From positions 1-6,577 of the forward strand of contig JACDBD010000369.1 in NCBI GenBank assembly GCA_013695115.1: a stretch of 6,577 nt of DNA, given 5' to 3'. The notes under the pieces were generated by a model, which was not told the DNA's origin, made no database searches, and saw only the letters and a list, made by a program, of their open reading frames with translations. The stretch comes from Actinomycetota bacterium. Its GTDB lineage: Bacteria > Actinomycetota > Acidimicrobiia > IMCC26256 > JACDBD01. Below, piece after piece: positions 1 through 5,745 of this stretch. Position 1 is the stretch's first letter. Each line of letters starts with the position of its first letter. Made by a program: the position numbers and the translations under genes.

Positions 1-410
1 CCGGCGAAGTGGTCGAGCGCGGCCCGCTGGACCACCGGGAGCAGCAGCGACTGGTGGGCGTGCTGGCCGTGGAGGTCGACCAGCGCGGCACCCCGCTCGG
101 CGAGCTCGCCCACCGTCGCCAGGCGGCCGTCGACGTAGGCGCGGCTCCGGCCCTCGACCGGGACGGTGCGGGCCAGGATGACCTCCTGACCCGTCTCCTC
201 GTCGACGAACCGGCCTTCGACGCGCGCCTCGGTGGCGGCGTCACGCACGCTCGACGTGTCGGCCCGTCCCCCCACGAGGAGGTCGAGCGCCTCGACCAGG
301 AGCGTCTTTCCCGCCCCGGTCTCGCCGGTGATGGCCGTGAGCCCGGGCCCGAGCACCAGCGTCAGGTCGGCGACGATCCCGAGATCGATCACCCGCAACT
401 CGACCAGCAC
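1..410 (-). CDS. recN: DNA repair protein RecN, N-terminal part (cut by window edge)
   Basis: RecN is an SMC-like ATPase that acts at double-strand breaks in recombinational repair. The visible 136 codons give the head-domain start. The N-terminus reads MLVELRVIDLGIV, and a Walker A motif GETGAGKT lies at residues 29-36, inside the family-typical context of a globular head followed later by a coiled coil. Further on come RSRAYVDGR and LVDLHGQHAHQSLL, the RecN hallmark resembling HGQHEHQSLL. The GTG at 410-408 is chosen because it gives exactly the family's usual N-terminus (M-L-x-E-L-R). The ribosome-binding site is weak (a GAGG 11 nt upstream). The gene is downstream of nadK in the same direction, after a 97-bp gap holding an inverted repeat, so it may have its own promoter. 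The rest of the head, the coiled coil and Walker B lie outside the window. The identification is firm; regulation is unknown, and I saw no mycobacterial-type LexA box. Confidence 0.95.
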   Translation of the reverse strand, partial: MLVELRVIDLGIVADLTLVLGPGLTAITGETGAGKTLLVEALDLLVGGRADTSSVRDAATEARVEGRFVDEETGQEVILARTVPVEGRSRAYVDGRLATVGELAERGAALVDLHGQHAHQSLLLPVVQRAALDHFA

Positions 411-432
411 CGTCTCTATTGCCTCGCTCGCT

Positions 433-455
433 GCGGCGCAGGGTACCTGCGCCGC
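433..455. repeat. Perfect 10-bp inverted repeat in the nadK-recN gap
   Basis: The arms GCGGCGCAGG (433-442) and CCTGCGCCGC (446-455) are exact reverse complements separated by GTA. The repeat lies in the only real gap of the minus-strand gene run (411-507), 22 bp upstream of the recN start. No T-run follows on either strand, so a classical intrinsic terminator is unlikely. On the minus strand the centre contains TACCCT (445 to 440), which fits the actinobacterial TAnnnT -10 pattern. The repeat could therefore be an operator over a recN promoter, or an mRNA hairpin in the leader. I see no good -35 at normal spacing. The structure is directly visible; its role is inference. Confidence 0.6.
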
Positions 456-507
456 GGGCGCTCGCTCGGACGCCAAGTGAGCAGTTGACCGATTGGTCGT
501 GCCGCAC

Positions 508-1380
508 TCATCGATCTGCCAGGCCGAACTTGGCCTTCAGGATCTGGTGGAAGTCGCGGGGTCCGAACGTCACGATGCGAGCGGGTCGGGGGCCGCCGCT
601 ACACGTGACCGAGTCGCCGACACTCAGCTCGCCCCGCACCATTCCGTCGAGCGTCAGGACGACGCTGCGCGCGTCTTCGACCCGGAACCGCAACTCCTCC
701 TCGGGGTCGAGCACCAACGACCGGTCGAACAGCATGTGCGGCGACACCGGCGTGAGGAGCAGGCAGCGGTGTCGGGGGGACACGATCGGGCCGCGGGCCG
801 AGAACGAGTATGCCGTCGACCCGGTCGGTGTGGCGACGATGACGCCGTCGGCGGCATACGTCGTGAAGTAGGTGCCGTTGATGTCGACCGCGAGCCGGGC
901 CAGGCGCCCGGTCCTCACCTTCTCGAGCACGGCCTCGTTCAACGCCCACCACCGGCCGCCCGCCGGACCGGAGGACACGACGTCGACCTCGAGCACCATG
1001 CGCTCGGCGACCTCGTAGTCGCCGCCCGCGAGACGCTCGAGGGCGTCGTCGAGGTCGTCGGGCTCGACCTCGGTGAGGTAGCCCATCTGACCGACGTTGA
1101 CGCCGAGCACCGCCACCCCGTGCTCGTAGGCCATGTCGACCGCCCGCAACATCGTCCCGTCGCCGCCCAGGGTGATCACCAGGTCGAGCCCGCGGACGAA
1201 TGCGTCGCCGTCTCCACCGGCGAATGGTCCGAGGCCCACCGCCTCGGCGTCGGCGGTGGGCACCCGCACGACGATCCCCCGGTCCCCGAGCCACTTCGCC
1301 GCCCGCGCCGCCAGGTCGTGCGCTTCGGGCCGGTCGCGGTGCGCGACCAGGCCGACCGACTCGAGCAGAGGCCCGGTCAC
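508..1380 (-). CDS. nadK: NAD kinase
   Basis: This enzyme phosphorylates NAD to NADP in the cytosol, using ATP or polyphosphate. The 290 residues match the family length. The motif GGDGT is at residues 72-76 (D74 is the expected catalytic aspartate), followed by GVNVGQMGYLTE at 93-104, the NE pair at 148-149, and ADGVIVATPTGSTAYS at 177-192, the conserved NAD-binding segment. The start is GTG at 1380, overlapping the tlyA stop by four bases (GTGA), which implies one mRNA and translational coupling. The gene is the fifth member of the TPR-HAD-small-tlyA-nadK-recN order known from mycobacteria (Rv1695 is the equivalent). Nothing looks broken or unusual. The long open frame on the opposite strand here is a GC-rich shadow. 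Confidence 0.97.
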   Translation of the reverse strand: MTGPLLESVGLVAHRDRPEAHDLAARAAKWLGDRGIVVRVPTADAEAVGLGPFAGGDGDAFVRGLDLVITLGGDGTMLRAVDMAYEHGVAVLGVNVGQMGYLTEVEPDDLDDALERLAGGDYEVAERMVLEVDVVSSGPAGGRWWALNEAVLEKVRTGRLARLAVDINGTYFTTYAADGVIVATPTGSTAYSFSARGPIVSPRHRCLLLTPVSPHMLFDRSLVLDPEEELRFRVEDARSVVLTLDGMVRGELSVGDSVTCSGGPRPARIVTFGPRDFHQILKAKFGLADR

Positions 1381-2174
1381 GCGTCGGCCCCGTGCGCCTC
1401 GACGACCGCGGCCTCGACCGCGTCCGGCGTGAGTTCACCCGGCGGGGTCCGACGGCAGTGCACGAGGAACTCGATGTTCCCGTCCGCGCCGCGGCGCGGT
1501 GACGGCATGACCGCCTGCGGCAGGAGACCGGAGGAGGCGAGCCCGTCGACGATCTCATCGAGCACGCGGCGGTGGATCGCCGGGTCGCGAACGACACCGC
1601 CCCTGCCGACGAGGGCGCGGCCCGCCTCGAACTGGGGCTTCACCAGCAGGACGAAGTCGCCGTCGGGAATGGCGCAACCCGCCAGCGCGGGCGCGACCGT
1701 CAGCAGCGAGATGAATGACAGATCAGCCGTGACGACGTCGACCGCCCCGCCGAGGGCAGCGGGCTCGAGCGCGCGCACATTGGTGCGTTCGACCACCGTG
1801 ACGCGCCGGTCCTGGCGGAGCGTCCACGCGAGCTGACCGCGCCCGACGTCCACCGAGTACACGCGCGCGGCACCTGCTTGAAGCAGGCAGTCGGTGAATC
1901 CGCCGGTGGACGCACCGGCGTCGAGCGCACGCCGACCGGTGACGTCGACGCGGAACCGGCGGAGCGCGGCGTCGAGCTTGTCGCCGCCGCGGGAGACGAA
2001 CCGTGGGGGCGGTCCGGTCACCGTGATGGCCTCACCCGCGGCCACCTGGCGGGCCGGCGTCGAGGCGGGCGCACCGCCCACGAGCACTCGTCCAGCGCGG
2101 ATTGCCTCGGCCGCGCCCGTCCGGCTCACGACCAGTCCCCGGCGGACCAGCTCGGCGTCGAGCCGGCGGCGCAT
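1377..2174 (-). CDS. tlyA: TlyA family rRNA (cytidine-2'-O)-methyltransferase
   Basis: TlyA methylates the ribose of 16S C1409 and 23S C1920 in mycobacteria; loss of these marks gives capreomycin resistance. The 265-residue protein has an S4 RNA-binding domain at about residues 3-60 and then an FtsJ/RrmJ-like Rossmann methyltransferase domain. The S-adenosylmethionine site is LDAGASTGGFTD (84-95). The expected K-D-K-E catalytic set is visible as K66 (RGGDKL), D151 (TADLSF), K179 (VKPQFE) and E235 (GNIEFL). The ATG at 2174 gives the family-normal N-terminus and lies 7 nt after the stop of the upstream small gene. That ATG sits at the centre of an 18-bp perfect palindrome. The stop overlaps the nadK start. 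The family is certain. Substrate sites are inferred from mycobacterial TlyA; some homologues modify only one rRNA. Confidence 0.96.
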   Translation of the reverse strand: MRRRLDAELVRRGLVVSRTGAAEAIRAGRVLVGGAPASTPARQVAAGEAITVTGPPPRFVSRGGDKLDAALRRFRVDVTGRRALDAGASTGGFTDCLLQAGAARVYSVDVGRGQLAWTLRQDRRVTVVERTNVRALEPAALGGAVDVVTADLSFISLLTVAPALAGCAIPDGDFVLLVKPQFEAGRALVGRGGVVRDPAIHRRVLDEIVDGLASSGLLPQAVMPSPRRGADGNIEFLVHCRRTPPGELTPDAVEAAVVEAHGADA

Positions 2175-2182
2175 GCGCCGCC
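2165..2182. repeat. 18-bp perfect palindrome centred on the tlyA start codon
   Basis: GGCGGCGCATGCGCCGCC is identical on both strands, with its centre in the tlyA ATG (2174-2172 on the minus strand). One arm covers the first tlyA codons. The other covers the 7-nt gap and touches the stop of the preceding gene. In mRNA it would fold the start codon into a GC hairpin (any loop would reduce the stem), so it could damp initiation unless upstream translation opens it. Its half-sites GCGGCGCA and TGCGCCGC recur in the inverted repeat before recN. GC-rich coding DNA makes such palindromes by chance fairly often, so the function is uncertain. Confidence 0.45.
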
Positions 2183-2469
2183 TACGACGAGCCCGACGGC
2201 TTCTTGGCGCCGGCCTTGTCCTTGCCCGGGACCTTCTTCGCCGCGTCCTTGCCCGTCTTCTTGTCCGCCTTCCCCCCGACCTTCTCGGCTTCGCGCACCC
2301 GATCCTCGAGCCGGCTGACGTCGTCCTTCGTCGCGATGCCCAGCGTCTCGGCCTGGCGTTGGATCTCTCGCCGGAGCGCGCTGACGAGCTCCTCGGCGCG
2401 CTGGCGGCTGGTGCGCACGAAGTCGTCGACCATCGACTGCACGCGCTCCCAATCGGGTCCCTGAGCCAT
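2182..2469 (-). CDS. Small phasin/UbiK-like coiled-coil protein with lysine-rich tail
   Basis: The product is 95 residues and has no recognised enzymatic motif. Residues 5-62 are predicted amphipathic helix/coiled coil, rich in R, E and Q. They include the segment LGIATKDDVSRLEDRV (43-58), which resembles the TKxDVxxLExR region of phasin-like and UbiK/YqiC-like proteins. Residues 63-90 form a basic tail with eleven lysines mixed with G, A, D and P, like histone-H1-like PhaF tails. The protein ends in GSS. The ATG at 2469 is chosen because the conserved-looking helix starts there and a TAnnnT motif ends 6 nt before it; longer in-frame starts would run antisense through the divergent rhomboid gene. 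The gene is the first of the tlyA-nadK run and holds the position of Rv1693, a small protein of unknown function. It might bind nucleic acid, membrane or polymer granules; the role is unresolved. Confidence 0.8.
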   Translation of the reverse strand: MAQGPDWERVQSMVDDFVRTSRQRAEELVSALRREIQRQAETLGIATKDDVSRLEDRVREAEKVGGKADKKTGKDAAKKVPGKDKAGAKKPSGSS

Positions 2470-2475
2470 TTCCCC

Positions 2476-2481
2476 AGGGTA
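2476..2481 (-). promoter_or_regulatory. Candidate -10 element of a leaderless promoter for the small gene/tlyA run
   Basis: On the minus strand TACCCT is followed by six bases (GGGGAA) and then the ATG at 2469. This fits the actinobacterial TAnnnT -10 spacing for leaderless transcripts. A 17-bp spacer leads to TGTCCG (2504-2499), a poor -35, which is common in such promoters. If the transcript instead begins upstream, GGGGAA could act as a weak ribosome-binding site. Motif-based inference only. Confidence 0.4.
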
Positions 2482-2510
2482 CCCGGACCGTCTTGGCGCG
2501 GACAGGTCGG

Positions 2511-2516
2511 TAGGGT
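2511..2516 (+). promoter_or_regulatory. Candidate -10 element of a leaderless promoter for the rhomboid gene
   Basis: TAGGGT lies eight bases before the ATG at 2525, so transcription would be expected to start at or within a few bases of the start codon. The only purine-rich sequence, GAGG, directly abuts the ATG, too close to work as a Shine-Dalgarno site, which supports a leaderless message. No convincing -35 is present at 16-19 bp. Motif-based inference only. Confidence 0.4.
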
Positions 2517-2524
2517 GGCCGAGG

Positions 2525-3277
2525 ATGGTCATCCCGCTCCGCGACGACAACCCGACGACGCGTTTCGCGTTCGTGACGCTGTTGTTGGTCGCGGTGAACG
2601 TCGGCGTGTACTTCTTTGTCCAACCGCACGGCGGTGTAGAAGAGGCGGAGTTCACCATCGAGCGGGCCGCCATCCCCTGCGAGCTCCGCCAGGACGAGCC
2701 CCTGACGGTCGAGGAGTACCAGACCGGCGACTGTGACGCCGACTCGTTCGACAACCGCGAGTTCTTCCCCCACAAGAACGTCTGGCTGGCCGTGTTCACG
2801 TCGATGTTCCTGCACGGATCGATCCTGCACCTGGCGGGGAACATGCTGTTCCTCTGGATCTTCGGAAACAACGTGGAGGACCACTTCGGCCCGATTGTGT
2901 ACGTCGTCTTCTACGCCGTCGCCGGGGTCGCGGCGATGGGTGCGCATTTCCTCGCCGATCCCGGTTCGACCATCCCGGTGATCGGCGCGTCGGGCGCGAT
3001 CGCCGGCGTCATGGGCGCGTACCTCGTGCTCTGGCCCAAGGCGCGCATCCTCACGGTCGTGCCCCTCTTCCTCTTCTTCGTCGTCTACCTGCCCGCGGGC
3101 GTCGTGCTCGGGATCTGGTTCGCGATGCAGTTCCTCACCAACCCGAACGAGGGCGTCGCGTGGGTGGCGCACGTCGGCGGGTTCGCGGCCGGCGTGCTGA
3201 TGGGCCTCGGGCTCAAGGCGATCCTGGGACCGCCGCGCACCGGGCTCACGAGCCCCGAACTGGAGGAGCGCTCCTAG
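2525..3277 (+). CDS. Rhomboid family intramembrane serine protease
   Basis: Rhomboids cut transmembrane substrates within the membrane using a Ser-His dyad. The 250-residue protein shows TM1 at about 15-33, a 50-residue loop, and then a six-helix rhomboid core. The core has the HxxxN motif H102/N106 in HGSILHLAGNM, the GASG motif with nucleophile S156 in PVIGASGAIAG, and catalytic H216 in WVAHVGGFAAG. Helices are about 101-115, 122-143, 153-170, 176-190, 191-204 and 213-231. The segment FLWIFGNNVEDHFG is typical of bacterial rhomboids with a long TM1-TM2 loop. That loop (34-84) is acidic and has two cysteines (C52, C70) that could pair outside the membrane. The ATG at 2525 gives a short cytosolic N-terminus (VIPLRDDNPTTRF), usual for this type. 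The gene is transcribed against all its neighbours, diverges from the small gene before tlyA, and converges on the HAD gene, sharing the CTAG stop. The substrate is unknown. Confidence 0.95.
   Translation: MVIPLRDDNPTTRFAFVTLLLVAVNVGVYFFVQPHGGVEEAEFTIERAAIPCELRQDEPLTVEEYQTGDCDADSFDNREFFPHKNVWLAVFTSMFLHGSILHLAGNMLFLWIFGNNVEDHFGPIVYVVFYAVAGVAAMGAHFLADPGSTIPVIGASGAIAGVMGAYLVLWPKARILTVVPLFLFFVVYLPAGVVLGIWFAMQFLTNPNEGVAWVAHVGGFAAGVLMGLGLKAILGPPRTGLTSPELEERS
3274..3277. other. CTAG palindrome giving both stop codons of a convergent pair
   Basis: The rhomboid gene stops with TAG at 3275-3277 and the HAD gene stops with TAG at 3276-3274 on the other strand, so one CTAG supplies both stops with no space for a terminator. 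A 12-bp palindrome AGGAGCGCTCCT (3264-3275) overlaps the site, but no T-run follows it. The same arrangement occurs at 5742-5745. Confidence 0.95.
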
Positions 3278-4080
3278 CGCGCGGCCAGCGCGGCGGCGAG
3301 CCGAGGTGCGAGCGTCCCCAGGTCGTCGGCGACGTAGGGCGGCTCCGGGTTCGGGATCGACTCGCCGCCCGGCGGCGCGTCGCGGCCGGTGACTCCTGAG
3401 AGCACGAGCGCGAACGGCCATCCCAGCGCGTCGGCGAGGGCGCCGTCGGACGAGGGCCGGTCACCGACGACGACGCCGCTCGAACCGAGCCGGGTGCGGA
3501 CCAGCTCGACCATCGGGGCCTCGGGTTTGCCTGCGACTTCGGGGGCGCGTCCCGACGCCGTCGCCACGGCCGCGGCGATCGCGCCCGAACCGGGGATCAT
3601 CCCTCCCGGTACCGGATAGGTGGCGTCGAGGTTGGTGGCCACGAACCGGGCGCCGGCGCGGACGGCCGCGGACGCGCGGTCGAGCTCGTCGAAATCGAAG
3701 CCGCGGTGCAGGCCAACCACGACCGCCTGCGCCGGCGGTCGGTCAACCGGCTCCAGTCCCTCCGCTTGCAGCGCCTCGACCACACCCCGTCCGGCACACG
3801 CCAGCACCCGGGCGCTCGGCTCGAGCGACGACGCCAGGAGCGATGCGGCCGCCAGCGCGCTCGTGATCACGTCCTCGGTCGACGCGGGCACCCCTGCGGC
3901 GACGAGCTTGGCGACCACGTCGCCCACCGGCTGGCTCGAGTTGTTGGACACGAATCCGACCCGGAGGCGAGCGGCCCGCAGCTGCGCGATCCCGTCGGCC
4001 GCACCGGGAATGGGCTCGTCGCCCCGCCAGATGACGCCGTCCAGGTCGCAGCAGACGGCGGGGCGATCGCCGCCGGTCAC
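3274..4080 (-). CDS. HAD superfamily (NagD/phosphoglycolate-phosphatase-like, HAD-IIA) phosphatase
   Basis: The 268-residue cytosolic protein has all HAD motifs. Motif I is CDLDGVIWRG, with nucleophile D12 and acid/base D14. Motif II is VSNNSS (44-49), motif III is K185 in GKPE, and motif IV is GDRPSSDGALADALGW (206-221), with D207 and D212. The large cap between motifs II and III (about 50-180, including ATNLDATYPVPGG) marks the C2-cap NagD-like group. The start is GTG at 4080, overlapping the TPR stop as GTGA. In M. tuberculosis the gene in this position, Rv1692, is a glycerol-3-phosphate phosphatase that recycles glycerophospholipid parts. The shared gene order makes the same activity plausible here, but substrate cannot be read from the motifs, and 4-nitrophenylphosphatase or phosphoglycolate phosphatase are alternatives. 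It converges with the rhomboid gene. Confidence 0.92.
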   Translation of the reverse strand: MTGGDRPAVCCDLDGVIWRGDEPIPGAADGIAQLRAARLRVGFVSNNSSQPVGDVVAKLVAAGVPASTEDVITSALAAASLLASSLEPSARVLACAGRGVVEALQAEGLEPVDRPPAQAVVVGLHRGFDFDELDRASAAVRAGARFVATNLDATYPVPGGMIPGSGAIAAAVATASGRAPEVAGKPEAPMVELVRTRLGSSGVVVGDRPSSDGALADALGWPFALVLSGVTGRDAPPGGESIPNPEPPYVADDLGTLAPRLAAALAAR

Positions 4081-4439
4081 TCGGCCGTTGCCAGCGCGTC
4101 GCGGTAGGCGTCCATCTCCGGTCGCATGGCCACCGCCAGTTTCAGGTGCCGGCGGGCGCCGATCCGGTCGCCCTCCCGCAGCTGGGACAGGCCCAGACCG
4201 AAGAGCGCGTAGTCGTTGACCGGGTCGAGCTCGACGGCGCGGGCGAACTCTTCCCGAGCGGCGACGAACCGCCCGGTGCGGAAGTAGGCCCGTCCGAGGG
4301 TTTCGCGGATCGACCCCTTGTCAGGCTCGAGGTCGCGGGCGCGCTCGAGCGCGACGACCGCGGCGTGCGCGCTCGCCGACGCGAGGAGCCGGCTGCCCTC
4401 CTGGAATGCCTCATAGGCCGACTGCGATTGGTCACTCAT
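4077..4439 (-). CDS. Small TPR-repeat protein
   Basis: The 120-residue protein is almost all tetratricopeptide repeat. Helix pairs fall at about residues 9-41 (ending LERARDLEPD), 43-75 (LGRAYFRTGRFVAAREEFARAVELDP, the clearest match) and 77-109 (GLGLSQLREGDRIGARRHLKLAVAMRP). There is no signal peptide or membrane segment, so it is probably a cytosolic protein-binding scaffold. The ATG at 4439 is preferred. An in-frame GTG at 4454 adds only MGDSR, with its GGGGGA directly touching the start, while the same purine run is 14 nt from the ATG, so the choice is not secure. It is the first gene of a two-gene unit with the HAD phosphatase (GTGA overlap). It occupies the place of Rv1691, a longer TPR protein of unknown role. 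The partner is unknown. Confidence 0.85.
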   Translation of the reverse strand: MSDQSQSAYEAFQEGSRLLASASAHAAVVALERARDLEPDKGSIRETLGRAYFRTGRFVAAREEFARAVELDPVNDYALFGLGLSQLREGDRIGARRHLKLAVAMRPEMDAYRDALATAE

Positions 4440-4479
4440 GCGAGAATCACCCACTCCCCCACGAAAGCAGAACGCGCCC

Positions 4480-5741
4480 GTGCCCGATTTCCTTCCCTTC
4501 GTCGGGATCCGTTACGACGTGACCCGGCTCGCGGAGGCGGGCGCCGGCGGGCCGGGGGACGTCGGCGCGGTCGCGGCTCCACCTTACGACGTCATCGACG
4601 AGGACGACCGCACCGCGTTGGAAGCCGCCCACCCTCAGAACTCGGTGCGACTGATCCTGCCGCGCGCCGACGGCAGCCGCGATCCGTACCAAGCCGCGGC
4701 CGACACCATGGCGGCGTGGCTCGACGACGGGATCCTCGTGGCCGACGACGAGCCTCGCTTCTACCTATACGGCATCGACTTCGAAGACGAGGCCGGCCGC
4801 CCTCGGCACACCCACGGCGTCATCGGCGCGCTGGCGTTGCCGGGCGAGACGTCCTCCCCGTCGGTCCTTCCCCACGAGCGAACGATGCCCCGGACGAAGA
4901 GCGACCGCCTCGCGCTCCTGCAGGCGACGCGGGCGAACCTCGACCCGATCTGGTGCCTCTCGCTCGCCTCCGGGCTCTCCGATCTGCTCGAGAGAGAAGG
5001 AGAGGAGCTGGCGAGCTGCGTGGACGGCGAGGGTATCCGCCATCACCTGCGCGCCCTGGCTGACGACTCCCACACGACCCGGATCGCCGAGGCCGTCGCG
5101 GGCGCGCCGGTGGTGATCGCGGACGGGCACCACCGCTTCGAGACCGCGTGCGCGTACCGGGACGAGCTCCTCGCCGCCGGGCGGGACGACCCGGGCGGGG
5201 CGCGCATCATGGCCTTCATCGTCGAACTCGCCGACGACGAGCTGTTCGTGCGGGCGATCCACCGCGTGCTCACCGGCCTCGGCGGCGTCGACCCGCGCGC
5301 CGCGCTGGCCGCCGCGTTCGAGGTCGTCGGCACGGGGCCGAACACGCCGGAGGGGGTCGCGGCGTTGACGAACCGGATGCGTCAGGAGGGCGGGCTCGGC
5401 CTGGTCGACTCGGGTGGGCTGGCGCTGCTCGTCCCGCGCCCGGATGTGCTCGAGCCCGCGCTGGCGGCGGTCGACGAGCCGGTGCGGGAGGTCGACGCGA
5501 CCGTGTTCGACCTCGGCGTCCGCCCCCACCTGCCCGCCGACGTCGACGTCGGGTACCGCAGCGATGCCGCGGTCGTCGCCGCCCTGGTGGAGAAGGGGGT
5601 GACCGAGGCGGCGGTGCTCCTCCGCCCGGTGACGGTGGGCCAGATCAGAGCGGCCGCATTCGCGGGCGCGCGCATGCCCGAGAAGACGACCTACTTCCAT
5701 CCGAAGCCGCGCACCGGGATGGTGTTCCGCAGCTTGGACCG

Positions 5742-5745
<4 letters not shown>
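4480..5745 (+). CDS. DUF1015 family protein
   Basis: The 421-residue protein is a full-length member of the widespread DUF1015 family. Signature segments are PFVGIRYD (6-13), VAAPPYDVID (31-40), HPQNSVRLILPR (51-62), HERTMPRTKSDRLALLQATRANLDPIW (132-158), VIADGHHRFETA (212-223) and the C-terminal ending KTTYFHPKPRTGMVF (402-416). The function is not established. The DGHHR motif resembles the nucleotide-binding motif of ParB/sulfiredoxin-fold proteins, including free-serine kinases, so a kinase-like activity is possible but inferred. The GTG at 4480 is chosen because it gives the family-typical MPxFLPFxGxRY start. An in-frame ATG at 4438 would add a proline-rich 14-residue extension and overlap the TPR start codon. 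It diverges from the TPR gene over 40 bp, where I see no clear promoter, and converges with korB through a shared CTAG stop. The family call is firm; the start is less so. Confidence 0.92.

Noticed and set aside
411..507. LexA/SOS box upstream of recN
   Set aside because: No GAAC-N4-GTTC-like sequence is present; a lineage-specific box cannot be excluded but is not visible.
1484..1499. 16-bp perfect palindrome CCGCGCCGCGGCGCGG inside tlyA
   Set aside because: It encodes conserved residues around PRRGADG near the C-terminal motif and is the kind of alternating G/C palindrome that codon bias produces by chance.
493..1836. Long plus-strand open frame of 447 codons opposite nadK and tlyA
   Set aside because: Its translation has no recognisable domain and is rich in R, G, A, P and D as expected of a GC-rich shadow; the opposite strand has two clear conserved enzymes.
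2470..2871. Upstream in-frame extension of the small coiled-coil protein to 229 residues
   Set aside because: The added part is antisense to the rhomboid N-terminus and carries no recognisable sequence; the ATG at 2469 has a promoter-like motif at leaderless spacing.
3264..3275. 12-bp palindrome AGGAGCGCTCCT at the rhomboid stop, considered as a bidirectional terminator
   Set aside because: The stem is short with no proper loop and no T-run on either strand.
2126..3421. Minus-strand open frame of 431 codons under the rhomboid gene
   Set aside because: Low-complexity, arginine- and glutamate-rich shadow crossing four real genes.
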